A stretch of DNA of 64,000 nt. Source: Murinocardiopsis flavida (GTDB lineage Bacteria > Actinomycetota > Actinomycetes > Streptosporangiales > Streptosporangiaceae). The translations under genes and the position numbers were made by a program. Positions 9,105-17,436 of the stretch are shown here, in pieces. The notes under the pieces are model-generated. The model saw nothing but the letters and a program-made list of their open reading frames with translations, was not told the origin of the DNA and searched no databases. Numbering within the stretch: position 1 is the stretch's first letter; every line of letters begins with the position of its first letter. The stretch covers positions 62,001 to 126,000 of the forward strand of contig NZ_PYGA01000003.1 of the NCBI RefSeq assembly GCF_003014485.1, written 5' to 3'.

Positions 9105-10040
9105 ATGGATCTTTCGGTGCGCCAACTGGTGGTCTTCGCGGCCGTCGCCCGCGCGGGCAGTTTCACCGATGCCGCCAGGGAGCTGCGGATCTCCCAGTCC
9201 GCGCTGAGCCGGACGGTGCAGGAGATGGAGCGGACGCTGCGGGTGCGGCTGTTCGAGCGGACGACGCGCACCGTCCGGCGTACACCCGAAGGCGACGAGC
9301 TCCTGGCCGTCGCCGAGCGGGTGGTCGGCGTGCACCGGGCCGAGATGGGCCGGTTGGGGCGCTACCTCGAAGGGGAGACCGGGACGGTCACGATCGCGAC
9401 GGTGCCCTCCGTTGCGGCCGTGCTGCTGCCGCCGGTCATCTCCGGGTTCCGGGCGCGGCGGCCCGACATCAGGGTCCGGGTGCTCGACAGCATGTCCGAC
9501 ATCGCGCTCGACCGGGTCGCGGCAGGGACGGCCGACTTCGCGATCACCCTCGCCGACCGGCTGCCCGCTGGGCTGTACCGGCGGCCGCTGGTCCGCGACG
9601 CGTTCTTCGCCGCGCTGCCGCGCGGCCACCCGCTGGCGGAGCGCACCTCGCTGCGCTGGCGCGATCTCGGCGGCGAACCGTTCATCGCGATCGGCGCCGA
9701 CTCCAGTGTCCGCAAGCTCACCGACCGCGCGATGGCGAGCGCGGGCGTGCAGGCGGCCGGGACGATCGAGGTCGGCAACGTCTCCACGGTGGGCGGCCTG
9801 GTCGCGGCGGGCCTCGGGGTCTCGGCGCTGCCGGCGCTGGTCCGCGTGCTCATGAGCTTCGCCGATATCGCGCACCGCCCGCTGACCGGACCGGTGGCGG
9901 CACGCGAGATCGGGGTGGTGCTGCCCGCGGGGGCCGGTCCGGCCCCGGCGGCGCGGCGCTTCCTCGACCTACTGGAGTCGCTGCCCGGGACCGGGCACCC
10001 GTTGCCGGCCGACGTCGCGTGGGCCGGCGGCCCCGACTGA
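9105..10040 (+). CDS. LysR-type regulator of the CitMHS-AtuA operon
   Basis: A 311-residue LysR transcription factor. The N-terminal winged helix reads RQLVVFAAVARAGSFTDAAR and SQSALSRTVQEMERTL. The C-terminal effector-binding domain starts near residue 90 (TVTIATVPSVAAVLLP). It is divergent from the CitMHS gene with 130 bases between starts, so it very likely controls that operon in response to the transported acid or a product. TATGCT at 9091-9096 lies eight bases before ATG 9105, so the mRNA may be leaderless or nearly so. The identity of the inducer is inference. Confidence 0.9.
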   Translation: MDLSVRQLVVFAAVARAGSFTDAARELRISQSALSRTVQEMERTLRVRLFERTTRTVRRTPEGDELLAVAERVVGVHRAEMGRLGRYLEGETGTVTIATVPSVAAVLLPPVISGFRARRPDIRVRVLDSMSDIALDRVAAGTADFAITLADRLPAGLYRRPLVRDAFFAALPRGHPLAERTSLRWRDLGGEPFIAIGADSSVRKLTDRAMASAGVQAAGTIEVGNVSTVGGLVAAGLGVSALPALVRVLMSFADIAHRPLTGPVAAREIGVVLPAGAGPAPAARRFLDLLESLPGTGHPLPADVAWAGGPD

Positions 10041-10113
10041 GCGGGCGCCGCGCCGCCGCCGGGCCTGGGGGCGCCTGCTGGATGGCGCGCCCCGGCTCGC
10101 CTAGATTGCCCAG

Positions 10114-11028
10114 ATGACCAACTGGGACCTCGGGCGGCTGCGCGTGCTGCGCACGCTCGCCGATCGGGGCACCGTGCGGGCGGCGGCCGAAGCGCTGCGG
10201 ATGACCCCGTCGGCGGTGTCCCAGCAGCTCGCGACCTTGTCCAGGGAGCTGGGCACCCCGATGCTCGAGGCGCACGGCCGCCGGGTCCGGCTCACCAGCG
10301 CGGGCGAGGCCGTCCTGCGGCACGCCGACCTGATCTTCGCGCAGGTCGAGCGGGCGGGCGCGGAGCTCGAAGGCTATGTCCGCGGTGTCGCCGGGCGGGT
10401 GCGCGTCGGTGCGTTCGCCACGGCCATCCCGAGCCTGGTGGTGCCGCTGTCGGCGCGGTTGCGGCACACGCATCCCGACCTGGAACTGCGGGTCCGCGAG
10501 GCGGAGGCCGCCGAGGTGTACGAGCTGCTGGCGCTCGGCGAGGTGGATCTCGCGCTGTCGCTGGCGGCCGAGGTGCCCGCTGCCCGCGACGCCAAGTTCG
10601 CCCATGTCCCGCTGATGGCCGATCCGCTGGACGTCGCCCTGCCGGCGGCCCACCGGTGGGCCGAGGGGCCCCCGCCGCGGCTCGCCGACCTCGCCGCCGA
10701 GCCGTGGATCTTCGGCGCGGGCGGGCCGTGGCGCGACATCACCCTCGCCGTGTGCGCGTCGGCGGGGTTCGTCCCGGAGAACGTGCATGTCGCCGCCGAT
10801 TGGACGGCGATACTGGCCCTGGTCGGCGCGGGGATGGGGATCGCGCTGGTGCCGAGGCTGGCCGCGCGCCGGGACGACCCCGCGGTGGCCGTGCGGGTCC
10901 TCGCCGCCGAGACCCCCCGCCGGCACGTCGTCGCGGCGGTCCGCGCGGGCGCGGAGGAGCGTCCCCCACTGGCGCTGCTGCTGGCGGAGCTGCGCCGCGA
11001 AGCCGCCGAATCGCCATCCGTTCAGTAG
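10114..11028 (+). CDS. LysR-type transcriptional regulator
   Basis: A 304-residue LysR protein. The helix-turn-helix region is RVLRTLADRGTVRAAAEALR followed by TPSAVSQQLATLSRELG, and the effector domain begins around residue 90. A TAGATT at 10102-10107 sits six bases before ATG 10114 with no ribosome site, indicating a leaderless transcript. The next gene on the same strand, 104 bases on, is allantoicase, so a role in purine/ureide nitrogen use is possible but is guilt by position only. Confidence 0.88.
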   Translation: MTNWDLGRLRVLRTLADRGTVRAAAEALRMTPSAVSQQLATLSRELGTPMLEAHGRRVRLTSAGEAVLRHADLIFAQVERAGAELEGYVRGVAGRVRVGAFATAIPSLVVPLSARLRHTHPDLELRVREAEAAEVYELLALGEVDLALSLAAEVPAARDAKFAHVPLMADPLDVALPAAHRWAEGPPPRLADLAAEPWIFGAGGPWRDITLAVCASAGFVPENVHVAADWTAILALVGAGMGIALVPRLAARRDDPAVAVRVLAAETPRRHVVAAVRAGAEERPPLALLLAELRREAAESPSVQ

Positions 11029-11132
11029 TACTGAACAGTCTGATCGAAAACTCTCGCTAGACCTGGAAGGTCATGGGGTGTTTAGGTCGATGTGCGGTGA
11101 TCCGGCCGCATACCCGACTGCGAAGGCCCCCC

Positions 11133-12305
11133 ATGACCGTTTCCCCCGCCCCTGTTCCGTCAGCCACCGACCCGCACGCCAACGACGCCGCACCCTTCGG
11201 CGGCGGCGACCCCTATGCCGACTACCGGGGCGGCGCGTTCCCCTTCACCGCGCTCGCCGACCTGGCCGACCGCCGCCTCGGCGCCGGGGTGATCGCCGCC
11301 AACGACGAGTTCTTCGCCGAGCGCGAGAACCTGCTGCGCCCCGGCCCCGCGCGCTTCGACCCCGAGGCGTTCGGCCACAAGGGCAAGATCATGGACGGCT
11401 GGGAGACCCGCCGCCGGCGCGGTTCCGGCGGCGCCGACCCCGGCCCCGCGGCGGGCGACCACGACTGGGCGCTGATCCGGCTGGGCGCCCCCGGTGTCGT
11501 CAAGGGGATCGTGGTCGACACGGCGCACTTCCGCGGCAACTACCCGCAGCAGGTCAGCGTCGAGGGCGCGCACGTCGAGGGCGCGCCGTCGCCCGAGGAG
11601 CTGCACGCGCCCGGAGTCGAGTGGACCGAGATCGTGCCGCGGAGCCCGGTGCTGGGGCACGCGGCCAACGGCTTCGCCGTCACCGCCGAGCGGCGGTTCA
11701 CCCACCTGCGCCTCAACCAGTTCCCGGACGGCGGGATCGCCCGGCTGCGGGTCCACGGCGAGGTGCTGCCCTCGCCCGCGTGGCTCGGCGCGCTGGGCAC
11801 CTTCGACCTCGCCGCGCTGCTCAACGGCGGGGCGGTCGAGGACGCCTCCGACCGCTTCTACTCGGCGCCGGAGAACATCATCCTGCCCGGCACCTCGGCG
11901 AAGATGGACGACGGCTGGGAGAACCGGCGGCGCCGCGACCGCGGACACGACTGGGTGCTCCTGCGGCTGGCGGGGCACGGGCAGATCCGCGCGGTGGAGA
12001 TCGACACCGCCTACCTCAAGGGGAACTCCGCGGGGTGGATCGAGGTGCACGCGTGCGACGCCACGGTCGCCGACCCGGCGCTGCCGGAGTCGTGGTCCGC
12101 GCTCATCGGGCGCACCCGCATGCGCCCCGACACGGTGCACCGGTTCCTCCTCGACAAGACCGGGCCGGCGACGCACGTGCGCGTCGACGTCTTCCCCGAC
12201 GGCGGGATCGCGCGGCTGCGGGTCCACGGCTCCCTCACCGACGCCGGTACGCGGGCCCTGGCCCGGCGCTGGGCGGACCGCACCGGCGACGGCGGCCGCC
12301 CGTGA
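11133..12305 (+). CDS. alc: Allantoicase
   Basis: Hydrolyses allantoate to ureidoglycolate and urea in purine catabolism. The 390-residue protein is built of two similar jelly-roll repeats, and the paired motifs are visible: GKIMDGWETRRRR and AKMDDGWENRRRR, AHFRGNYPQQ and AYLKGNSAGW, FPDGGIARLRVHGE and FPDGGIARLRVHGS. The start is ATG 11133, with only a weak upstream ribosome site. No allantoinase or ureidoglycolate gene is adjacent; the ureidase-like genes at 56-62 kb are better explained by another pathway. A 13-bp inverted repeat just after the stop ends the transcript. Confidence 0.93.
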   Translation: MTVSPAPVPSATDPHANDAAPFGGGDPYADYRGGAFPFTALADLADRRLGAGVIAANDEFFAERENLLRPGPARFDPEAFGHKGKIMDGWETRRRRGSGGADPGPAAGDHDWALIRLGAPGVVKGIVVDTAHFRGNYPQQVSVEGAHVEGAPSPEELHAPGVEWTEIVPRSPVLGHAANGFAVTAERRFTHLRLNQFPDGGIARLRVHGEVLPSPAWLGALGTFDLAALLNGGAVEDASDRFYSAPENIILPGTSAKMDDGWENRRRRDRGHDWVLLRLAGHGQIRAVEIDTAYLKGNSAGWIEVHACDATVADPALPESWSALIGRTRMRPDTVHRFLLDKTGPATHVRVDVFPDGGIARLRVHGSLTDAGTRALARRWADRTGDGGRP

Positions 12306-12308
12306 GCG

Positions 12309-12342
12309 CGGGCCCGGCCGCCGGCAACGGCGGCCGGGCCCG
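12309..12342. terminator. Bidirectional terminator hairpin
   Basis: The perfect inverted repeat GGGCCCGGCCGCC (12310-12322) / GGCGGCCGGGCCC (12329-12341), with one further C-G pair and a six-base loop, fills the gap between the convergent allantoicase and small hypothetical genes. There is no T tract, as is common in actinomycetes. Confidence 0.75.
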
Positions 12343-12344
12343 GG

Positions 12345-12728
12345 TCATCCCGTGGCGGGACCGGCGCCCTCGGGCGGGGTCTTGCGCAGCACAGCGGGGT
12401 CCGGCGCGTCGAGCGTGCGGTACAGCGAGTCGTGGGGGTAGTCGGGGTCGGTGACCTGGACCTTGATCCTGCTCCGGGCCGCCTCGACGATGGCGCACCG
12501 GTACCACGCCCCGCCGGTGTCCTCGCGGAACCACCAGGGGCCGTGCAGGTAGTCGAGGCCGGCGTCCTCGACCGCGGTCATGGCCTCGACGTACTCGGCC
12601 GCGCCGCCGAGGGGGTAGTCGAAGACGGTGAGCGGCTGCCACATGCGCCCCGTGCCGTCGGTGTCGCGCAGGTACCCGACGAGTTCGCCGTCGGAGTCGC
12701 GCCGTACCTCGTGGGTCGCCGTGCTCAT
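12345..12728 (-). CDS. Hypothetical protein, 127 aa
   Basis: An unrecognised small soluble protein with no membrane segment or signal peptide. It is rich in acidic and aromatic residues (WQPLTVFDYPLGG, GPWWFREDTGGAWYRCA) and ends in a Pro/Gly-rich tail. Codon use is normal for the genome and the frame has GC-rich third positions, so it is probably real. It is convergent with allantoicase and divergent from the DnaN paralogue. No function is assigned. Confidence 0.65.
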   Translation of the reverse strand: MSTATHEVRRDSDGELVGYLRDTDGTGRMWQPLTVFDYPLGGAAEYVEAMTAVEDAGLDYLHGPWWFREDTGGAWYRCAIVEAARSRIKVQVTDPDYPHDSLYRTLDAPDPAVLRKTPPEGAGPATG

Positions 12729-12893
12729 GGTGTTCGCCGCCTCTCGTTCGGTCGCCGTGATCCGCCGCCGCTAGAGTACGGTGTACGCACGCGGTGGGCA
12801 AAATGGTTTTCGCCCGGGGCCGTCCGGCAGCGGAGTTGCGCCCTGCGGCGACGTACCGACCCGCGCCGGAGTCCGGCGCACCGTTCTCCACAG

Positions 12894-12913
12894 GCTGTGG
12901 ACCGCGCCCTCTG
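12894..12913. promoter_or_regulatory. Inverted pair of DnaA-box-like sites before the DnaN paralogue
   Basis: TCCACAG at 12897-12903 and CTGTGGA at 12905-12911 form a perfect inverted repeat with a one-base centre. The left arm is TTCTCCACA, one change from the DnaA box TTGTCCACA. The right arm on the minus strand is GGTCCACAG-like and weaker. It lies about 75 bases before the clamp gene start, so DnaA control of that gene is possible. Confidence 0.45.
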
Positions 12914-12984
12914 AATGTCCCTCTCTGTCGGTACCTTTACTGCATCTGCCCGGACCACCCGGATGCGGAGACTGGAGGGATGCT

Positions 12985-14142
12985 GTGAAGTTCCGAGTTG
13001 ATCGCGACGCGTTCGCCGAGGCCGTGGCATGGACGGCGCGGGCACTGCCCGCGCGGCCCGCGGTCCCCGTGCTCGCAGGCATGCGGCTCGACATCCCCGC
13101 GGGCGCCACCTCCCAGGTGCGGCTGTCGAGCTTCGACTACGAGGTGTCGGCGCGTGCGGCGGTCGACGTCGACACCCAGGAGCACGGAGGGGTCCTCGTC
13201 TCCGGGCGGCTGCTGGCCGAGATCGCGCGCAACCTCCCCCCGCATCCCGTCGAGGTCGCCGCCGAGGGCTCACGAGTCGTCGTCACCTGCGGCAGCGCGC
13301 GGTTCACCCTGCTCACCCTCCCACTGGAGGACTACCCCACCCTGCCCGCCATCCCGAAGGCCACGGGTTCCCTCCCCGCCGACACCCTGGCCGCAGCGGT
13401 CCGCCAGGTCGCGCCGGCCGCCAGCCGCGACGACACCCTTCCCATGCTCACCGGCATGCACATGGGGTTCTCCGGCGACACCCTCACCCTCGCCGCCACC
13501 GACCGCTACCGCGTGGCAGTGCGCGAGCTGTGGTGGCGCCCCGAGCATTCCGATCTCTCCACCTCGGCCCTCGTCCCCGCCAAGACCCTCGCCGACGCCG
13601 CGCGCTCCTTCACCGCCGGCGGCAACGTCGAGATCGCCCTGTCGACCGTCGTCTCCGACGGCGGCGTCGCCACCTCGCAGGGCGAGGGCATGATCGGGTT
13701 CGACCACAACGGCCGCCGCCTGACCACCCGGCTCATCGACAGCGAGTTCGTCAAGTACGAGCACCGCTTCCCCACCCAGTTCACCGCGCGCGCCGAGATC
13801 CCGACCGCCCCACTCGCCGAGGCGGTCAAGCGCGTCGCCCTGGTCGCCGACCGCAACACTCCGCTGCGGCTGTCCTTCACCGGGGGCGAGGTCGTCCTCG
13901 AAGCCGGATCCGGCGACGACGCCCAGGCGCTCGAGGCCATGGACGCCAAGTACGAAGGCGAACCCATGCGGGTGGCGTTCGGCCCGCAGTACTTCCTCGA
14001 CGGCCTCGGCGGCATCGAGAGCGAGTCCGTCTACCTCAACTTCACCCAACCCACCAAGCCCGTGGTCATCACCGACGTCCCCGGCGAGGCGGGGGCGGCC
14101 CCCGCCTTCCGCTACCTCGTCATGCCGCTGCGCGTGGCCTGA
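12985..14142 (+). CDS. DNA polymerase III beta clamp paralogue (DnaN-like)
   Basis: Sliding-clamp family protein of 385 residues with the three-domain clamp fold. It opens VKFRVDRDAFAEAVAWTARA, has SSFDYEVSARAAVDVDTQEHG and the ATDRYRVAVRELWW segment near mid-protein, and ends YLVMPLRVA, the usual clamp C-terminus. GTG 12985 was chosen for the GGAGGG ribosome site. The main dnaN normally lies between dnaA and recF; neither is nearby, so this is a second copy. It could serve a specialised polymerase, or compete with or replace the main clamp under stress. DnaA-like boxes occur in its upstream region and a larger cluster lies 1.2 kb downstream of the gene. Confidence 0.9.
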   Translation: MKFRVDRDAFAEAVAWTARALPARPAVPVLAGMRLDIPAGATSQVRLSSFDYEVSARAAVDVDTQEHGGVLVSGRLLAEIARNLPPHPVEVAAEGSRVVVTCGSARFTLLTLPLEDYPTLPAIPKATGSLPADTLAAAVRQVAPAASRDDTLPMLTGMHMGFSGDTLTLAATDRYRVAVRELWWRPEHSDLSTSALVPAKTLADAARSFTAGGNVEIALSTVVSDGGVATSQGEGMIGFDHNGRRLTTRLIDSEFVKYEHRFPTQFTARAEIPTAPLAEAVKRVALVADRNTPLRLSFTGGEVVLEAGSGDDAQALEAMDAKYEGEPMRVAFGPQYFLDGLGGIESESVYLNFTQPTKPVVITDVPGEAGAAPAFRYLVMPLRVA

Positions 14143-14152
14143 TCCGGCCGGC

Positions 14153-14590
14153 TCAGTCGGGCCAGCCCTCGGCGCTCTCGACCCGCTCGGCGTGCCGCTC
14201 CGTGTCGACCGGGCGCAACTCGAAGTGCAGGGTCCGGTAGCGCAGCACACGGTGGCTCAGCGGCACCGCCCACCCCTGGAGCATCGGGTGGTGCCGCGTG
14301 AGCATCCTGGCGGCGCGCTGGGCGTCGCCGCCTTCGAGGAGCCGCACCTCACCGCGCACGGGGTCGCCCAGCGGGCTGCCGCGGAACGTGCACGGACGCA
14401 GGTCGGCGAGCGGGTGGCAGCGCAGCCGCTTGGCCTTTCCGGAGTCCTCCCACGTGCGGAACACCACCCGGTCGCCGTCGAGGACGATGCTCACCGGGGT
14501 GTCCACGGCGGTGGTCCCATCGGACCGGTAGGTCGTGAGCAGGGCGGTCTTGTGCTGGTGGAACACTCTCAGGAGCGTGGCCGGTGTCAT
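14153..14590 (-). CDS. PPOX-class F420-dependent enzyme
   Basis: A 145-residue split-barrel flavin/F420 protein. Typical features are HQHKTALLTTYRSDGTTAVDTPVSI, the VVFRTWEDSGKAKRLRCHP segment that contacts the cofactor, and DLRPCTFRGSPLG. This group reduces small molecules with F420H2, but individual substrates are mostly unknown. ATG 14590 is preferred over 14626 because GGACGACGAGG precedes it and the family starts near this point. It is convergent with the clamp gene with a ten-base gap. Confidence 0.85.
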   Translation of the reverse strand: MTPATLLRVFHQHKTALLTTYRSDGTTAVDTPVSIVLDGDRVVFRTWEDSGKAKRLRCHPLADLRPCTFRGSPLGDPVRGEVRLLEGGDAQRAARMLTRHHPMLQGWAVPLSHRVLRYRTLHFELRPVDTERHAERVESAEGWPD

Positions 14591-14697
14591 CCTCGTCGTC
14601 CTTCCCGGTGCGCGGCGAGGGGTCATGGCCCAGCCTTCCCCGAAAAGTGAGCCGCGTCACGCTCTTCGGCCGCCCGATCTCGCGGGGCGGCCCCGGG

Positions 14698-15135
14698 TCA
14701 GGTGATCTCGTAGGCGTCGCCGACCTTCGCGCGGAGCTCCGCCACCGGTATCTCGGCGGGCCGCGAGCTGATCCCCCACCGGTGTCCGAACGGGTCGAAG
14801 AGCCAGCCGTTGCGCTCGCCGAACGGCTGGTCGGCCATCGGCCGGTCGACCGTCGCCCCGGCGGCGACGGCCCGCTCGAACACCGCGTCGGGGTCGTCGA
14901 ACTCCAGCATTAGCGCGACCGGGGTCCCGCCGAGGGACTTCGGGCCGAGCACGCCCACCTCGGGGTGTTCGTCGGCGATGTAGAACACGGCACCGCCGAT
15001 GCCGAATTGCGCGTGCCCGATCCGGCCGTCGTTTCCGGTCCAGCGTGAATCCTCCGCCGCACCGAAAGCCGAGACGTAGAACTCCAGCGCTTCGGCGGCG
15101 CCATGCGCGGTCAAGTACGGCGTCCCATTCGCCAT
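14698..15135 (-). CDS. VOC / glyoxalase-family protein (PhnB-like)
   Basis: A 145-residue vicinal-oxygen-chelate protein of the PhnB/YdcJ type. It has the start NGTPYLTAHGAAEALEFYVSAF, the HAQFGIGGAVFYIADE strand and the ending WLFDPFGHRWGISSRPAEIP. Proteins of this kind are isomerases, dioxygenases or resistance-like binders, and a definite reaction cannot be given. ATG 15135 has AAGGAG eight bases upstream; the GTG at 15144 overlaps that site and is rejected. Confidence 0.85.
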   Translation of the reverse strand: MANGTPYLTAHGAAEALEFYVSAFGAAEDSRWTGNDGRIGHAQFGIGGAVFYIADEHPEVGVLGPKSLGGTPVALMLEFDDPDAVFERAVAAGATVDRPMADQPFGERNGWLFDPFGHRWGISSRPAEIPVAELRAKVGDAYEIT

Positions 15136-15337
15136 TTCCGCCACTCCTTATGCCGTGGGCCGCATACGCGGTCCTGATTCACTAGGGGAACCCTAGGCGC
15201 GGCGCGGCGGCGGGGTCTTGGACGAACGCGACCCGAACGCCACCGGAATTCCGCCGCTCCGGAGCGTGGCCGGCGGAGGGCGCAGGGGGCGAGGTCAGGG
15301 CGCCGACGGCTGGCCGGATGCGGCCAGAGAAGCCAGT

Positions 15338-15432
15338 TTATCCACAGGCAGTTATGGGCTCACAGAGGTAATCCACCGCGTTTTCGCTGTTTATCCACAG
15401 GCTTTTCCACAGGGCTGTCGAACTGTGTACAA
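15338..15432. promoter_or_regulatory. Cluster of DnaA boxes outside oriC
   Basis: Two exact TTATCCACA boxes (15338-15346 and 15391-15399), TTTTCCACA (15403-15411), the minus-strand TTGTACACA (15424-15432) and the weak TAATCCACC (15369-15377) lie within 95 bases. The segment is AT-richer than its neighbours. Five boxes this close is far above chance in a 70% GC genome. No dnaA or recF is near, so this is more likely a DnaA-titration or control locus than the chromosomal origin. Confidence 0.75.
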
Positions 15433-15598
15433 GCACCCGGACAATCGCATCAAGGAGACAAGCGGCGCGGATCGGCGCATCCGTTCGGGCATCGAATAGC
15501 CGGGTCGGCCCCGCGCGGCGGCCCATCCGTCCCGCGCCCCGCGGTGCCGGCGCGTCCGTGCGGCGGGCCCGCGGCGGCGAGGGCTGCGGCACAAGAGA

Positions 15599-15629
15599 GC
15601 GGGGACCGGAAATCCCCTCCGGCCCCCGC
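15599..15629 (-). terminator. Terminator of the peptidoglycan-binding gene
   Basis: The arms at 15599-15610 and 15618-15629 pair over 12 bases with one G-T wobble and a seven-base loop. It lies 22 bases after the stop of the minus-strand gene at 15652. Confidence 0.65.
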
Positions 15630-15651
15630 CCGCCCCCGTCGTGCCCCTGCG

Positions 15652-16215
15652 TCAGCTCTCGGCGCCTTCGGCGTACATGGCGCGGAAGGTGAGCGGGCCG
15701 ACGATCCCGTCGACGTCGATGCCCTTCTCCTGCTGGAACGCCTTGATGGCCTTGACCGTGCCGGGGCCGTACTGGCCGTCGACCGAGACCTCGTGGCCGA
15801 GGTCGTCGAGCGAGCCCTGGAGCCCGGTGACCACGTCCGAGCGGGCGTCGCCGCTCTGCACCAGGCCGATGTCGGCGGAGAGCTGGTCCCACGTGTCGTC
15901 GTTGACCGTGCCCGTGTTGGGGATCGCCCTGTCGTCCTGGTAGGCGTTGACCGCGCCGGTCAGCTCTTCGGTGAAGTCCGCCTCCGGCTCGCCCTTGAGG
16001 TAGCCGTCCTCCTTGAGGAAGTTGCCGACCGCCTCGACCCGGTAGCCCAGGTCGCCCTCCTTGAGCTCCAGCCACTGCTGCTCCTGGATGGCGGTCTTCA
16101 CGCTCTGGGGGGTGTCCGGGCCGTCGGCCATGGCGGCCGGTGCGGCGAACCCGCCGATGGCGAGCGCCGCTCCGGCGATAGCGGTACCGATGGCGATGCG
16201 GCTCTTCGCGAACAT
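15652..16215 (-). CDS. Secreted protein with two peptidoglycan-binding (PG_binding_1) domains
   Basis: A 187-residue exported protein. Residues 1-30 are a Sec signal peptide with a basic start, an Ala/Gly-rich core and a likely cleavage site after AMA. Two PG_binding_1 repeats follow, around LGYRVEAVGNFLKEDGYL / TGTVNDDTWDQL and GLQGSLDDLGHE / DGIVGPLTFRAMY. No catalytic domain is attached. It probably binds cell-wall peptidoglycan outside the cell, perhaps as a wall-modelling or inhibitor-like factor. ATG 16215 has GGGAGAG upstream. Confidence 0.88.
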   Translation of the reverse strand: MFAKSRIAIGTAIAGAALAIGGFAAPAAMADGPDTPQSVKTAIQEQQWLELKEGDLGYRVEAVGNFLKEDGYLKGEPEADFTEELTGAVNAYQDDRAIPNTGTVNDDTWDQLSADIGLVQSGDARSDVVTGLQGSLDDLGHEVSVDGQYGPGTVKAIKAFQQEKGIDVDGIVGPLTFRAMYAEGAES

Positions 16216-16559
16216 GCAGACTCTCCCTGTTTCTCGGTTCTCGCCGTATTGGCGCGACAATGAGTAGAGATGCATGCGAATGGCGGGTGGTTCGCTGTTT
16301 TGACGGATGATTTTTCGGAATTCTCGCTCCCAGGAGAGCGAAATACGCGCGGACGCGGGGCATCTGCTATCGGTTTACCTGAATGGCCGATGGAATTGCG
16401 GCCATTCACCGGATCGACGGATGGCACCGCTGCGACCTGCGAATCCATGGAGCCGCAGGGGCGGCGGCGCCGGCCGGCGGCCTTGCGGGGCGCCGCGCCG
16501 CCGACGATGCTGGCCGGGTGCCCATGTCACACGATCCGCCGCCGCGCCGTCCTCCGGGC
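16216..16559. other. Divergent intergenic region with inverted repeat
   Basis: No gene seen. TGAATGGCCG (16380-16389) and CGGCCATTCA (16399-16408) form a perfect ten-base inverted repeat with a nine-base centre, a candidate operator or RNA hairpin. The side next to the peptidoglycan-binding gene is AT-richer. The right edge holds the ECF41 promoter at 16525-16551. Confidence 0.55.
16525..16551 (+). promoter_or_regulatory. ECF41-type promoter of the sigma factor gene
   Basis: TGTCACA at 16525-16531, 16 bases, then CGTC at 16548-16551: an exact match to the ECF41 consensus as I remember it, and identical in spacing to the copy at 17437. The start codon at 16560 lies eight bases after CGTC, so the transcript should begin at or next to the ATG. 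Confidence 0.85.
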
Positions 16560-17429
16560 ATGCGCACCGACGACGATCTCGCAGCGGAGTTCCACGCGAT
16601 CCGGCCGCGCCTGGTCGGCGTGGCCTACGCGCTCCTCGGCAGCGTCCACGAGTCCGAGGACGCCGTGCAGGACGCCTGGCTGCGGCTCCAGCGCAGCGAC
16701 TGGGCGGCGATCGAGGACGTCACCGGCTGGCTCGTGGTCGCGGTCTCGCGGATCGCCCTCGACACGCTCCGTTCGGCGCGCCGGCGCCGCGAGACCTATG
16801 TCGGCCCATGGCTGCCCGAACCCGTGGTCGCCGGCGCCGACCCGGCGGAGCGGGTGACACTCGACGAGTCGATGAGCATGGCCATGCTCATCGTGCTGGA
16901 GACGCTGAGCCCCGCCGAACGCACGGTCTTCGTCCTGCACGACGTGTTCGGCATGCCGTTCACCGAGGTCGCCGGGGTCGTCGGGCGATCACCGGCTGCG
17001 TGCCGACAGCTCGCCGCCCGCGCCCGCAGGCACGCGGCAGAGGGTGCGCCGCGGTTCGACGTGGACACCGCCGGGCACCGCAGGGTCGTCGAGGCGTTCA
17101 TCGCCGCCACCACCAGCGGGGACACCGCCGCACTGCTGGAGCTGCTCGACCCCGAGGTGGTCCTGCGCACCGACGGCGGCGGCCGCGCCAGGGCCGCGCT
17201 GCGGCCCATCACCGGCGCGCCCAAGACCATCCGCTTCATCTTCGGCGTGCTCGGCGACACCGCCGTGGTGGCGCGCCTGAGCCCGTGGACGGTGAACGGG
17301 CGCCCGGGGCTGCTGACCTACGGCAGCGACGGCGGCCTGACCAGCGTCACCGGCTTCAGCGTCGCCGACGGCCGCATCACCGGCATCGACGCCGTGCTGA
17401 ACCCGGAGAAGCTGGCCCGGATCCGCTGA
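16560..17429 (+). CDS. ECF41-family sigma factor (SigJ-like) with SnoaL-like C-terminal domain
   Basis: Extracytoplasmic-function sigma factor of 289 residues. Region 2 is around YALLGSVHESEDAVQDAWLR, region 4 around LSPAERTVFVLHDVFGMPFT with helix-turn-helix GRSPAACRQLAARARRH. A ~100-residue SnoaL-like domain follows, containing DGGG and ending NPEKL, close to the NPDKL motif by which ECF41 proteins regulate themselves. I place the start at ATG 16560 because the promoter spans 16525-16551; earlier ATG or GTG codons (16518, 16524) fall inside or before it. No anti-sigma gene is adjacent, as usual for this group. Confidence 0.9.
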   Translation: MRTDDDLAAEFHAIRPRLVGVAYALLGSVHESEDAVQDAWLRLQRSDWAAIEDVTGWLVVAVSRIALDTLRSARRRRETYVGPWLPEPVVAGADPAERVTLDESMSMAMLIVLETLSPAERTVFVLHDVFGMPFTEVAGVVGRSPAACRQLAARARRHAAEGAPRFDVDTAGHRRVVEAFIAATTSGDTAALLELLDPEVVLRTDGGGRARAALRPITGAPKTIRFIFGVLGDTAVVARLSPWTVNGRPGLLTYGSDGGLTSVTGFSVADGRITGIDAVLNPEKLARIR

Positions 17430-17436
17430 ACCGGGA

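Larger units (their letters stand above)
15136..15651. other. Intergenic region with DnaA-box cluster
   Basis: A 516-base gap without a convincing gene. From left to right it holds the short inverted repeat CTAGGG-GAA-CCCTAG at 15182-15196 (possible operator or -10 of the glyoxalase-like gene), a small hairpin at about 15310-15328, the DnaA-box cluster at 15338-15432, and the terminator of the peptidoglycan-binding gene at 15599-15629. Confidence 0.7.

Noticed and set aside
15338-15432. Chromosomal origin oriC
   Set aside because: No dnaA, recF, gyrB or rpmH nearby and the cluster is much shorter than an actinobacterial origin; it is kept as a DnaA-binding cluster only.
15218-15499. 93-residue plus-strand open frame across the DnaA boxes
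   Set aside because: No ribosome site, no codon bias and no recognisable product; the DnaA-box cluster explains the sequence better.
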